From Streptomyces guryensis (GTDB lineage: Bacteria > Actinomycetota > Actinomycetes > Streptomycetales > Streptomycetaceae), in contig NZ_JAJSBI010000009.1 of the NCBI RefSeq assembly GCF_021261325.1, positions 62,001-126,000 on the forward strand: a stretch of DNA of 64,000 bases, in the 5' to 3' direction. Numbering within the stretch: the first letter of the stretch is position 1; every line of letters begins with the position of its first letter. The translations under genes and the position numbers were made by a program. Under the pieces are notes generated by a model. That model ran no database searches and was not told the origin of the DNA. It worked only from the letters and a program-made list of their open reading frames with translations. Shown piece by piece: positions 1 through 8,871 of this stretch.

Positions 1-55
1 CAGCGGCCCCACAGGGGCATGTCAAGGGTGATGCCATGAATCGACGGGAGACCAA

Positions 56-1093
56 GTGGACGATCTCGACTCCGCTCACCCTGCAGGCGGCAATGGCGCG
101 ACTCCGCGCCCACGACTGGAGGACGTCGCCGCGCGTGTGGGCCTGTCCACGGCGTCGGTGTCCCTGGTGCTGCGCAACGTGGCCGGCCCCAGCGAGCGCA
201 CCCGCCGGCGCGTCCTGAAGGCCGCCGCCGAACTCGGCTACCGCCCCGACCGCAACGCCAGCGCGCTGGCCAGCAGACGCAGTCGGCTGCTCGGCGTCAT
301 GGTCGACATCCACAGCCCCTTCCACGCAGAACTGGTCGAGCATCTGCACACGGCCGCCGAGGAGGTCGGCTACGACCTCGTCCTGAGCACCCTGACCCGG
401 ACTCGCGACGAGAACATGGCCTTCGAGACGCTGCTGGCCTTCCGCTGCGAGGCGCTGATCCTCCTTGGCGCGGTGTCTCCTGCCCATGTCCTGGCCGAGC
501 TCGACCGCAAGGCGCCCGCCATCTCCGTGGGGCGCCGCATAGCCGAGGCCGATCTCGACGTGGTACGCACCGCCGACGACGACGGGGTCGGCCAGATCGT
601 CGACCATCTGGTCGCCCTGGGCCACCGTTCCATCGCCTACGTCGACGGCGGCAAGGGGGCCATCGTCACCGACCGGCGCCGCGGCTACCGGGACGCCATG
701 CGCCGCCACGGGCTCGACAAGCGCATCAGGGTGCTACGCGGGGACATCACCGAGGCGGCGGGCGAGCGGGCCGGCCGGGACCTCCTCGACAGCGGTGATC
801 TTCCGAGTGCTGTCGTGGCGTACAACGACCAGTGCGCCATCGGTCTCCTCACCGCTTTGCGCAGGGCCGGAGTCGAGGTCCCCGACACCGTCTCCGTCGT
901 CGGCTACGACGACGACGCCCTCTCCCGGCTGGCCTGCTTCGACCTGACCACCGTGAGCCAGAACGCCGAGGAACAGGCGCGGCAGGCGGTGGCGGCAGCC
1001 ATGGAACGTCTCGAGCGCGGCCGCACCACGCCCCGCGAGATCGTCCTCGCGCCCTCCCTTGTAGTACGCGGGACCACGGCCAGGACGCGCTGA
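56..1093 (+). CDS. LacI-family transcriptional regulator
   Basis: This is a 345-residue LacI/GalR repressor, expected to bind DNA as a dimer and release it on binding a sugar. The helix-turn-helix lies at residues 21-41 (LEDVAARVGLSTASVS), followed by a hinge and a periplasmic-binding-protein-like ligand domain to the end. The GTG start has GGGAG about six bases upstream. It lies directly upstream of, and on the same strand as, a binding protein, permease and ATPase gene set, so it probably regulates that importer; the dyad at 1183-1193 is a candidate operator. Family assignment is firm; the effector is unknown. Confidence 0.93.
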   Translation: MDDLDSAHPAGGNGATPRPRLEDVAARVGLSTASVSLVLRNVAGPSERTRRRVLKAAAELGYRPDRNASALASRRSRLLGVMVDIHSPFHAELVEHLHTAAEEVGYDLVLSTLTRTRDENMAFETLLAFRCEALILLGAVSPAHVLAELDRKAPAISVGRRIAEADLDVVRTADDDGVGQIVDHLVALGHRSIAYVDGGKGAIVTDRRRGYRDAMRRHGLDKRIRVLRGDITEAAGERAGRDLLDSGDLPSAVVAYNDQCAIGLLTALRRAGVEVPDTVSVVGYDDDALSRLACFDLTTVSQNAEEQARQAVAAAMERLERGRTTPREIVLAPSLVVRGTTARTR

Positions 1094-1145
1094 TCGCCGT
1101 GCAGTGCGGCGGACGTAACTGAAGCGCGCATTTCGGAGGGAACTC

Positions 1146-1193
1146 TTGACACGTTCCCGAAACGCAAGCATGCTCTGCGCACCGCTTAAAGCG
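1146..1193 (+). promoter_or_regulatory. Putative promoter and LacI-type operator for the sugar ABC operon
   Basis: A perfect -35 TTGACA (1146-1151) is 17 bases from a weaker -10-like CATGCT (1169-1174). Just after the predicted transcription start lies the dyad CGCTTAAAGCG (1183-1193, 5-base arms around one A), and its right half AAAGCG recurs at 1198-1203. A dyad just downstream of a promoter suits a LacI-family repressor. The transporter start at 1496 would then have a leader of about 300 bases, in which I see no gene. The promoter is inferred from sequence only. Confidence 0.45.
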
Positions 1194-1495
1194 ATTTAAA
1201 GCGATTGCGGAACGAATGGATCCCCATTGCCGCGAGCGGTGCCGGGGCATACCCGGAAAGTTATCCCGGCGTAACAATTCGGGCCGCACCGCAGGCCCGC
1301 CGCACGGACGGCCGGCGGGACCACCGACCTCGGCCCACCCGTCACCGAGGACCCCCAGATCCGGGGCGCAGCCCGCCTCCCTCGCTCGGCTGCGCCCCGT
1401 CATGTCCGAAAACGCACCGCAGCACCACCGGACCGACGCAGTCGGCGCCACGCTCCCCCCGCCGCCTTGGCATCGCACGAAGGAGTAACCAGCAC

Positions 1496-2587
1496 ATGGA
1501 ACGCAAGCAGCCGGGCCGACCGCTCGGTCGCCGTCTTTCCCGAAGAGCTCTGACCGCGGTGAGCCTGCTTGCCCTGACGGCGGCCGCGCTGACCGGGTGC
1601 GCCAGCGGCAAGGCCAAAGGCGGCGACACGGGGCAGGCGACGGCGTCGGCCGGCGGCGGATCGGCGTCCGGCACGAAGAGCAACGGCAAGAACTCCATCT
1701 ACGTCATCGGCGGCAAGCCCGACGACCCGTTCTGGTCCGCGATCAAGCGAGGCGGCGAGGACGCGGCGAAGCTCGTGAGCGCAGGCGGCGGGAAGGTGAC
1801 CTTCCTGGGCCCGCAGAACTACGACAACCTCGGCCCGGACGCCGCCAAACTGACGCTCACCGCCCTGTCGCAGAACCCGTCGGCGATCCTCGTGCCCGAC
1901 TGGGTGCCCGAGAACCAGGACTCCGCGATCAAGCAGGCCATCGCCAAGGGCGTCAAGGTGTTCATCTACAACTCGGGCGGTGTCGACGCCGCCAAGAAGA
2001 CCGGCGCCATCAAGTACATCGGATCGGACGACTACGAGGCGGGCAAGGCGGGCGGCGCCAAGTTCGCCGACGAGGGCGCCAAGAACATCCTGTGCGTCAA
2101 CACCGTGCCCGGCTCGGCCAACCAGGAAGCCCGCTGCAAGGGCATCAAGGACGGAGCCGAGAGCAAGGGCGCCAAGTCCAAGCAACTTCCCCTGCCCTCC
2201 TCCAACTTCGGCAACCCGTCCGCCGTCACCCAGGCGATCAAGGGCGCGCTGCTGAACGACAGCAGCATCGACGCACTGGTGACGATCGGCGTCCAGGACG
2301 CGGACAGCGCCGCGGCCGCCATCGAGCAGGCCAAGGTCGGCGACAAGGTGAAGCTGGGCACCTTCGACCTCTCGCAGAGCCAGCTCGACCGGATCAAGAA
2401 CGGCAAGCAGCTGTTCGCCATCGACCAACAGCCGTACCTGCAGGGCTTCTACGCCGTGTCGATCGCCAACCAGTACCTGTCCTACGGCGTGCTCCCGCCG
2501 CAGAACCCGCTCCTGACCGGCCCGCTTCTTGTCACCCAGGACAACGTCGCGGCAGCGATCTCGGGCACCAAGGCCGGCGTTCGCTGA
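1496..2587 (+). CDS. Sugar ABC transporter substrate-binding lipoprotein
   Basis: A 363-residue secreted solute-binding protein of the ribose/galactose-binding (periplasmic-binding-protein type 1) class. The start at 1496 is chosen over upstream in-frame starts because AGGAG sits at 1481-1485 and the protein then begins with a basic region, a hydrophobic stretch and the lipobox LTGC, placing the lipidated cysteine at residue 35. A Gly/Ser-rich linker follows, then the two-lobed ligand domain. Its permease and ATPase follow on the same strand and LacI precedes it. Ligand is probably a monosaccharide or polyol; I cannot name it. Confidence 0.9.
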   Translation: MERKQPGRPLGRRLSRRALTAVSLLALTAAALTGCASGKAKGGDTGQATASAGGGSASGTKSNGKNSIYVIGGKPDDPFWSAIKRGGEDAAKLVSAGGGKVTFLGPQNYDNLGPDAAKLTLTALSQNPSAILVPDWVPENQDSAIKQAIAKGVKVFIYNSGGVDAAKKTGAIKYIGSDDYEAGKAGGAKFADEGAKNILCVNTVPGSANQEARCKGIKDGAESKGAKSKQLPLPSSNFGNPSAVTQAIKGALLNDSSIDALVTIGVQDADSAAAAIEQAKVGDKVKLGTFDLSQSQLDRIKNGKQLFAIDQQPYLQGFYAVSIANQYLSYGVLPPQNPLLTGPLLVTQDNVAAAISGTKAGVR

Positions 2588-2597
2588 CCCACCCTCA

Positions 2598-2625
2598 GGT
2601 GCCGGGCCGTTCCGGGCCCGGCACC
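2598..2625 (+). terminator. Intercistronic stem-loop between binding protein and permease
   Basis: An 11-base perfect stem (GGTGCCGGGCC with GGCCCGGCACC) lies about ten bases after the binding-protein stop, with a pyrimidine-rich but not U-rich tail. In binding-protein operons such stem-loops commonly stabilise the upstream message or attenuate readthrough, giving more binding protein than permease; that role here is inferred. Confidence 0.6.
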
Positions 2626-2700
2626 TCTTCTCGAGCCCCTGCCCCTCCTTGAGGCCTTGCCTCGCACCGCATCCGGATCCACGAAGGTGACACCACTCCG

Positions 2701-3765
2701 ATGACAACCTCACTTCCCGACACGACGGCCGGGACGAAGCCCGCCGCCGCACCCCCGAAGCAGTCCGAGAGCCCGGTGGGCCAGCTGCGACATCGTCCCG
2801 AGGTCGGTGCGCTCATCGGAACGATCAGCGTCTTCGTCTTCTTCGCGATCTTCGGCGGGGAGAAGTTCCTCGCCCCGGCGGGCGCGGCGAGCTGGCTGAA
2901 CATCGCCTCCGAGCTCGGCATCATCGCCATCCCGGTCGGGCTGCTGATGATCGCCGGTGAACTCGACGTGTCCGTCGGGTCGGTGCTGGCCGGCAGCTCG
3001 ATGACGCTGGCCATCGTCTCCGGCCACTGGGGCGCCCCGATGATCGTCGGCATTGTGTGCGCGCTCGGGCTCGGCCTGCTGACCGGCCTGCTCAACGGCA
3101 TCCTCGTCACCCGCACCAATGTGCACTCCCTTGTCGTCACACTGGCCACACTGTCCGGCCTGGCCGGTCTCACCCTCGGTCTGTCCCGCGTCACCACCGG
3201 CACCACGAGCGTCGCCGTCAGTCCCGACCCGCTGTCGAAGACCCTGTTCGGGAAGCTGATCGCCGGCCAGTTCGAGGTCGCGATCTTCTGGTGGCTGGGC
3301 CTGGCAGTGCTGGTCACCGTGGTGCTGCAGATGATGAAGTACGGCAACTGGATCTTCGCGATCGGCGGTGACAAGGAGAGCGCCCGCGCCACCGGCATCC
3401 CGGTCAACAAGGTGAAGATCGCCCTGTACATGGCCAGCGGCTTCGGCGCCGCCCTGGTCGGCGTGATCCAGACCATCCTCTACAACGGCGCCCAGGTCGC
3501 CAACGGCCAGTCCTTCGTCTTCAACTCCATCATCGCCGTCGTCATCGGCGGCGTCCTGCTCACCGGCGGCTACGGCTCTGTGGTCGGCGTCGTGCTGGGC
3601 ACGTTGACGTTCGCCATCGTCAACCAGGGCATCTACTACACCGGTTGGAACTCCGACTGGGCCAGCCTGATCCTCGGCATCCTCATCCTCGCCGCGGTCC
3701 TGATGAACAACACCTTCCGCCGCCTCGCCCTGTCCTACAAGCCCCGCTCCGCGAAGAAGGCCTGA
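2701..3765 (+). CDS. Sugar ABC transporter permease (RbsC-like)
   Basis: A 354-residue integral membrane protein of the RbsC/XylH/FrcC permease class (BPD_transp_2). The N-terminal 30 residues are cytosolic and proline-rich; about eight to ten hydrophobic segments follow, with Gly-rich turns including a GGDKESARATGI loop typical of the cytoplasmic coupling segment. It would form the membrane channel for the binding protein at 1496 and the ATPase at 3768. The start follows the interposed stem-loop and a GAAGGTGAC ribosome site. Confidence 0.92.
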   Translation: MTTSLPDTTAGTKPAAAPPKQSESPVGQLRHRPEVGALIGTISVFVFFAIFGGEKFLAPAGAASWLNIASELGIIAIPVGLLMIAGELDVSVGSVLAGSSMTLAIVSGHWGAPMIVGIVCALGLGLLTGLLNGILVTRTNVHSLVVTLATLSGLAGLTLGLSRVTTGTTSVAVSPDPLSKTLFGKLIAGQFEVAIFWWLGLAVLVTVVLQMMKYGNWIFAIGGDKESARATGIPVNKVKIALYMASGFGAALVGVIQTILYNGAQVANGQSFVFNSIIAVVIGGVLLTGGYGSVVGVVLGTLTFAIVNQGIYYTGWNSDWASLILGILILAAVLMNNTFRRLALSYKPRSAKKA

Positions 3766-3767
3766 CC

Positions 3768-4559
3768 ATGACCGCACCCCTCCTGCGCCTGGACGGCATC
3801 AGCAAGTCCTTCCTCGGCACCAATGCCCTCACGGACATCTCCCTGGAAGTGAACGCCGGGAGCGTGCTGTGCCTGCTCGGTGACAACGGCGCCGGCAAGT
3901 CCACCCTCATCAAGATCCTCGCCGGGTTCCACAAGCCCACCACCGGCACCATCGAGGTCAACGGTGAGCCGGTCGTCTTCGACAGCCCCCGCGACGCCAG
4001 CGCGCGTGGTATCGCCACCGTGCACCAGTTCGGCGGCACCTTTCCGCTCATGGGCGTCGGCCGCTGCTTCTTCGTCGGCGCCGAACCCACCAAGGGATTC
4101 GGCCCGTTCAAACTGTTCGACAAGAAGCTCGCCGGTGACATCGCCGTACGCGAGATGCAGTCCCTCGGCATCACCCGCGTCACGGACGGCAACCGCCTTG
4201 TGGGCAGCCTCTCCGGCGGCGAGCGCCAGGCCCTGGCCATCGCACGGGCCGTCTACTTCGGCGCCAACGTCCTCATCCTCGACGAACCCACCGCCGCACT
4301 CGGCGTCAAGGAGGCCGCGCACGTCCTGCGGATCGTCATGCAGGCCCGCGCCAAGGGCGTCGCGGTCATCCTCGTCACCCACAACGTCCGCCACGCCATG
4401 ATGGTCGGCGACCACTTCGCCGTCCTCATCCGCGGCCAGAAGGCCGACGACTTCCGCAAGGGCGACCGCACCCGTGAGGAGATCACCGACCTGATGGCCG
4501 GCGGCGAGGCCATGGCCGACCTGGAAGCCGAACTGGCCCAGCTGCAGGCCGACGCCTGA
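3768..4559 (+). CDS. Sugar ABC transporter ATP-binding protein, single-domain
   Basis: A 263-residue ABC ATPase starting two bases after the permease stop. Walker A is GDNGAGKST (residues 38-46), the signature is LSGGERQ (about residue 148), Walker B is LILDEPTAA and the H-loop His lies in LVTHN. Most ribose-type importers use a double-ATPase RbsA/MglA protein of about 500 residues; this one has a single nucleotide domain, like FrcA, and so should act as a homodimer. Last gene of the importer operon; a strong terminator follows. Confidence 0.92.
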   Translation: MTAPLLRLDGISKSFLGTNALTDISLEVNAGSVLCLLGDNGAGKSTLIKILAGFHKPTTGTIEVNGEPVVFDSPRDASARGIATVHQFGGTFPLMGVGRCFFVGAEPTKGFGPFKLFDKKLAGDIAVREMQSLGITRVTDGNRLVGSLSGGERQALAIARAVYFGANVLILDEPTAALGVKEAAHVLRIVMQARAKGVAVILVTHNVRHAMMVGDHFAVLIRGQKADDFRKGDRTREEITDLMAGGEAMADLEAELAQLQADA

Positions 4560-4597
4560 TCACGCGCCAGGCGTCGTCGCGGTCTTCCGTGCGGACA

Positions 4598-4626
4598 GCC
4601 GCCCAGGGCAGAGCACCCTGGGCGGC
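4598..4626 (+). terminator. Terminator of the sugar ABC operon
   Basis: A perfect 11-base stem (GCCGCCCAGGG with CCCTGGGCGGC) and 7-base loop, 38 bases past the ATPase stop. No U-tract, which is usual in actinomycetes. The rest of the gap to 4816 shows nothing recognisable. Confidence 0.7.
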
Positions 4627-4816
4627 TTCGTAGCGCGCATAGTCGCGGCATGGAGTGGGGCGATGGCTCGACAACGTGGCTGACCGGGGAGCGTTCGGGC
4701 GTGCCGCGGTAGCCCTTGAGGGCGGACTCGGCCACCACCGTGCGGATGGCGCTCTCGTGTTCTCTCCAGTGCGCTGACTCTGGTGGCGAGGGTGACAACC
4801 TCGGCCTTGCGCCCGG

Positions 4817-4854
4817 AAACCGATCGGTTTACTATGTTGGAAACCGGTCGGTTT
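4817..4854 (+). promoter_or_regulatory. Two TetR-type operator dyads upstream of the hydrolase
   Basis: AAACCGATCGGTTT (4817-4830) is a perfect 14-base palindrome; AAACCGGTCGGTTT (4841-4854) repeats it with the same AAACCG/CGGTTT arms and a different centre. Centres are 24 bases apart. Six-base arms around a two-base centre, in tandem, are typical of TetR-family operators. They precede the hydrolase at 4955. No TetR gene lies next to them, so the regulator is elsewhere or unrecognised. Confidence 0.7.
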
Positions 4855-4954
4855 CTCGATGAATCCAAGATCTGGTCCGTGGTCACGATGCCCTCCGGGC
4901 AGACCCCGTCCGAATCACCGTCCGCAACAGTTCACGCAGAGGGAAGCCAGCGAG

Positions 4955-5830
4955 ATGCCCAGCTCAGAGCCACGTCCCACGATTCACATCCCGGGAACCA
5001 CCAGCCACACCCTCGCCCCGCGCGCAGGACACCGCAACGAGGGGACCCTGCGCTACCTCAAGGCGGGCACCGGCGCCCCCCTGGTCCTGCTGCACACGGT
5101 CCGCACCCAGGCCGAGCACTTCCGCGCTCTCATCCCGCTGATCGCGGACCAGTACACCGTGTACGCCCTCGACCTGCCGGGGATGGGGTACTCCGAGATC
5201 GTGCCCGGTGCCTCCTACGACGAGCCGGCCATGCGTGAGGGCGTCAAGCGCCTCCTGACCGAACTCGACCTCCACGATGTGACCCTGGTCGGGGAGTCCA
5301 TGGGGGCGGTGCTCGCCCTGACCGCGGCGGCCGACCTGCCCGAGCGGGTCCGGCGCGTCGTCGCGGTGAACCTGTACGACTTCCCCGGCGGGATCGCCCG
5401 GTCCAGTCTGCTCGCCCGCGTGGTGGTCGGCGGTGTCCTCACGCCGGGGGTGGGCCCGGTGGTCGCCGGGGTGGAGCCCAAGCCCGTCGTCCGCAGGATC
5501 CTGCAGGGCGGGCTGGTCGACAAGGCCGCGCTGCGGGAGGACTACCTTGACGAACTCCTCCAGGTGGGCGGCCGCCCCGGCTACCCGAGCGTCGCCCGGG
5601 CCGTGTACCAGAGCATGCCCAGTCTCATCGCCGCCCGCTCGCGCTACCCGGAGGTCAAGGCCCCCGTCCACCTTGTCTACGGGGAGAAGGACTGGTCGCG
5701 GCCTTCGGACCGACGCGCCGACAAGGAACTGCTGCCGGCCGCCGATTTCACGCAGGTGTCGGGAGCAGGCCACTTCATCGCCCTGGAACGGCCCGACCTG
5801 CTGGCCGACCTGCTGAACACGGGGGAGTGA
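4955..5830 (+). CDS. Alpha/beta hydrolase
   Basis: A 291-residue cytosolic alpha/beta-hydrolase. The nucleophile elbow is GESMG with Ser115; the other triad members are probably Asp246 (in GEKDWSRPSD) and His273 (in GAGHF). The oxyanion segment is LLHTVRTQ, with Thr-Val replacing the commoner His-Gly. I chose 4955 rather than the upstream in-frame start at 4859 because GAGGGAAG lies just before it and the upstream residues overlap the operator region. Substrate is unknown. A second hydrolase of another family follows after 105 bases, suggesting co-regulated ester or amide breakdown. Confidence 0.88.
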   Translation: MPSSEPRPTIHIPGTTSHTLAPRAGHRNEGTLRYLKAGTGAPLVLLHTVRTQAEHFRALIPLIADQYTVYALDLPGMGYSEIVPGASYDEPAMREGVKRLLTELDLHDVTLVGESMGAVLALTAAADLPERVRRVVAVNLYDFPGGIARSSLLARVVVGGVLTPGVGPVVAGVEPKPVVRRILQGGLVDKAALREDYLDELLQVGGRPGYPSVARAVYQSMPSLIAARSRYPEVKAPVHLVYGEKDWSRPSDRRADKELLPAADFTQVSGAGHFIALERPDLLADLLNTGE

Positions 5831-5935
5831 CGGTCCCGGTAGCGCCGTAGGCACCCCCGTTCGGGGGTAGTACGGGGCGGGGGCCGAGTTCGACCATGTG
5901 CCTGACAGCGTCGTCGCGTGCAAAGGAGCAGGCGC

Positions 5936-7615
5936 ATGGCAGAGATTCAGATCGAGTTCGATGTCCCGGCTCAGATGCGTGACGGCACGGTGCTGCGCGC
6001 GGATGTCTACCGGCCCGGCGGTACGGGACCGTGGCCGGTGCTGATGGTCAGGTTGCCGTACGGCAAGCAGTCGCCCCTGATGGCAGCCATGCTTGACCCG
6101 CTGGCGGCGGCTCGGCGCGGCTTCCTGGTGGTCATCCAGGACACCCGTGGCCGGTTCGCTTCCGAGGGGCCGTGGGAGCCGTGGACCTACGAGGAGAGCG
6201 ACGGCTACGACACCGTACGGTGGGCCGCCGCGCTGCCCGGTTCGAATGGATCCGTGGGCATGTGCGGCGGCAGCTACTTCGGCAACACACAGTGGATGGC
6301 GGCGCTGTCGAAGCCGCCGGAGCTGAAGGCGATCGCGCCGATGGTCACGTGGTCCGATCCGGACGACGGACTGTGGACGCGCGGTGGCGCCATCGAGCTC
6401 GGCATCACCGCGCCCTGGTCCCTCATGATGGGCGCCGACATGCTGATGCGCCGGCACAGCAGCGACCTCAACGGGCTCGTGAGCGGCATCACCGGGCTCG
6501 TGCAGGATCTCGACGGCTTGGCGGGCGGCGGCTACGGGGAGCTGCCCTCCGGAAGGTTCCCGGCGTTCGCCCGGCACGAGATACCCGAGCTGGGCTACGA
6601 ACGATCCCGTCGGGAGCCGGAATGGGCGGCGTCCTGCAGGGTCGCGGGCCGGCACGACGAGGTCGATCTGCCCACCTTCCAGGTCGGCGGCTGGTACGAC
6701 ATCTTCGCCCAGGGCACCCTCGACAACTTCACCGCCATGCGCGGCGCCGGCCGGTCCGCCACGCTGGTCATGGGCCCGTGGGCCCACACCAACCAGCGCA
6801 ACGTGGTCGGCGACGTCAACTTCGGGTTCGCCGCGAACTCCGACTTCATGGGCATGCGGGGGCGCCTGATCGACATGCAGCTGGACTGGTTCCAGGGCAC
6901 GATCGGCGAGAACGGCGAGGCCCCGGAGCCGGACACGGGCAAGGTTCTGCTGTTCGTCATGGGCGTCAACCAGTGGCGCGAGGAGACGGAATGGCCCCTG
7001 TCGCGAGCCGTGGACACGGACTTCCACCTGCGCACCGACGGACGCCTGACCCTGGAGCCGCCGTCCACGGCCGAGTCGGCCGAGGAGTTCACCTACGACC
7101 CCATGGACCCGGTGCCCACCACTGGCGGCGCGCTCCTCATCGCCGAGGAGTTCCGTCCCGGACCGCTGGACCAGTCGGCCGTGGAGGCGCGTGATGACGT
7201 CCTGGTCTTCACCACCGAACCGCTCGCCGAGGACCTGGAGGTGACCGGCCGGGTCCGGGCGGTGCTCTTCGCCGCCACGGACGGAGTCTCGACAGACTGG
7301 GTGGCACGCCTGTGCGACGTCGACGAGAACAGCGTCTCCCGCAACGTGGCCGACGGCATCGTGCGGGTGCGTGCGGCGCCACCGGGCGAGGCGGCCGAGC
7401 ACGTCGTGGACCTGTGGTCGACCAGCATCGTCTTCCGGGCGGGTCACCGGATTCGGGTCCAGATCACCTCCAGCAACTTCCCCCGCTGGGACCGGAATCT
7501 CAACACGGGCGAACCCGAGGAAACCGCGGCCACGGGCCGGGTGGCCCACCAGCAGGTCTTCCACGACCCCGCACGCCCCTCCCGCATCGTCCTGCCCGTG
7601 GTGCCTCCAGCCTGA
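5936..7615 (+). CDS. CocE/NonD family hydrolase (X-Pro dipeptidyl-peptidase fold)
   Basis: A 559-residue serine hydrolase of the cocaine-esterase / X-Pro dipeptidyl-peptidase S15 family. The N-terminal alpha/beta domain carries GMCGGSYFGN with nucleophile Ser113; a helical insert follows, then a C-terminal jelly-roll (PepX_C) domain from about residue 320. The length matches the family (550-600). AAAGGAG seven bases upstream fixes the ATG at 5936. Members cleave esters, amides or acyl-amino bonds; the substrate cannot be read from sequence. It probably shares the TetR-controlled promoter upstream of the preceding gene. Confidence 0.9.
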   Translation: MAEIQIEFDVPAQMRDGTVLRADVYRPGGTGPWPVLMVRLPYGKQSPLMAAMLDPLAAARRGFLVVIQDTRGRFASEGPWEPWTYEESDGYDTVRWAAALPGSNGSVGMCGGSYFGNTQWMAALSKPPELKAIAPMVTWSDPDDGLWTRGGAIELGITAPWSLMMGADMLMRRHSSDLNGLVSGITGLVQDLDGLAGGGYGELPSGRFPAFARHEIPELGYERSRREPEWAASCRVAGRHDEVDLPTFQVGGWYDIFAQGTLDNFTAMRGAGRSATLVMGPWAHTNQRNVVGDVNFGFAANSDFMGMRGRLIDMQLDWFQGTIGENGEAPEPDTGKVLLFVMGVNQWREETEWPLSRAVDTDFHLRTDGRLTLEPPSTAESAEEFTYDPMDPVPTTGGALLIAEEFRPGPLDQSAVEARDDVLVFTTEPLAEDLEVTGRVRAVLFAATDGVSTDWVARLCDVDENSVSRNVADGIVRVRAAPPGEAAEHVVDLWSTSIVFRAGHRIRVQITSSNFPRWDRNLNTGEPEETAATGRVAHQQVFHDPARPSRIVLPVVPPA

Positions 7616-7959
7616 CCGGGAGCGAGGGGGAGCCCGGATCCGTTGCTCCGGTGGACAAGGGCGCCGACGTAGCCATGTCGGCTCGGTCGAAAGGCGGCAG
7701 GCATCCTGCGGCGGAGGCGATGACCTCCCACGGGCGCCTGCCCCTCGGCAAACGCCGCGGTGAAGATTCCTCGGTCAGCAGACCGACCAGGTTCCGTTCG
7801 ACCGGCCTGCGATGACGGGGCCGGATCCGGAGGGGGCGGCCATCCGGTCGAGTACAGCGCCGAGGGCCTGGGCCAAGGGGGGCACGAGTGACCCGCCTGC
7901 TCGATCTGATGCCAGGGTTGGCCACCGAACTCCAGCTGCTGGTCAAGTCCCGCTACGCC
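7616..7959. other. No gene recognised between hydrolase and transposase remnant
   Basis: This stretch lacks an open frame with consistent third-position GC bias and contains no recognisable domain. Given the decayed genes that follow, it is probably degenerate coding DNA. Confidence 0.4.
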
Positions 7960-8460
7960 GCCCGCGGTCCATTTCATCGACGCCGTGCCCAAGACCTCCA
8001 GCAGAGGCGGCGGACGGGCAGCCGTCCTCGACGTTCGTGTGCGGGGGCGGCGCCTGGTGTGTCCCACGCACGGCTGCCGGCCGCCCTTCCGCGAGCAGAT
8101 GCTCGGAGTTTGTGAGTGTCACCAGCGACGCACGGCCCGTCTGACCAGGTAACTCAAGGCTGTGGTGAAGGAGTTGGCGGGCCGGGCGGGATCTCGTTTG
8201 CCGGCGATACTCGCGGCGGGCCTGCTCGCCACACGGCCCTGCGCGCCCTGCTGCGCATGCCGTTGAGCACCGGGCGGACACCCCGCGTGATCGGCGTCGA
8301 CGACTTCGCTCTGCGCCGGCCGCACCGCTATGCCACCGTGGTGATCGACGCGGAGGCCTATGAGCGGATCGACGTGCTGCCCGACCGCACCGCCGACACG
8401 CTGGAAGCTTGGCTGCGCGAGCATCCGGGCATCGAGGTCGTGTGCCGTGACGGCTCCGAC
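7960..8460 (+). pseudogene. Degenerate ISL3-family transposase fragment
   Basis: Translation in pieces recovers an ISL3-type transposase: VHFIDAVPKTSS, LVCPTHGC and QRRTARLTR in one frame, an in-frame TAA, then KAVVKELAGRAG; after a frameshift near 8230 the catalytic-domain segment continues as GRTPRVIGVDDFALRR, RIDVLPDRTADTLEAW and VVCRDGS. The Asp pair in GVDDF is the conserved start of the DDE core. The sequence stops abruptly at about 8460 against an unrelated gene remnant on the other strand. No terminal inverted repeats were found, so this is a truncated relic and not a mobile unit. Confidence 0.8.
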
Positions 8461-8871
8461 ACGTCCCTGGGGAGCGCGAAGAAACGCTCGACGCGGGCGC
8501 GGTTGCCGGGGAGGCGTCCTCCAGGGCGTCCACGGCGCCGGCCCAGTCGGCGAGCTGGGTCACATCGTGCCGGCCGGGTACCACGGCGCGATACAGGTCG
8601 TGCTTCTGGACGAACTACAGCGAGTCAGCGACGCCCCGCTTCTCGAACAGCCCACGCAGCATGTAGGGCTGGACTTCCAGGCCAACTCCGGACAGCTGGT
8701 GCAGCGCCGTCTCGAACTCGCAGCGGCCTCGTCGAAAGGAGGTGGCGCAGTCGCCGGGGACGTTGTGGCGCTCCGCCAGGAGGGGCCGCAGTCCCAGCGT
8801 TGGAGGGTGGCGGCGGTCAGTCCGGCGTCGCCCCGCGCCGATGACCACCGCGTCGAAGTCCGTCGTCGTGG
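8461..8871 (-). pseudogene. Degenerate FAD-dependent oxidoreductase (phytoene-desaturase-like), 5' fragment
   Basis: Reading leftward from the NTF2-like gene, pieces of an N-terminal FAD-binding domain appear: DFDAVVIGAG (dinucleotide-binding start), then after frame changes LRPLLAERHNVPG, CATSFRRGRCEFETALHQL, LRGLFEKRGVADSL, VVPGRHDVT and WAGAVDALEDA. At least three frameshifts separate them. The expected overlapping GTG start is now GTA, just after the NTF2 stop. The fragment ends at about 8461, where ISL3 sequence begins, so a rearrangement removed the remainder. It was probably once co-transcribed behind the NTF2-fold gene. Confidence 0.75.

Noticed and set aside
1205..1495. Longer N-terminus for the sugar-binding lipoprotein
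   Set aside because: It would bury the lipoprotein signal behind about 97 Arg/Pro-rich residues, whereas AGGAG and the signal peptide mark 1496 as the start.
4964..7564. 866-codon minus-strand frame across the two hydrolases
   Set aside because: Shadow of two genes with clear catalytic motifs; crosses an intergenic gap and carries no recognisable domain.
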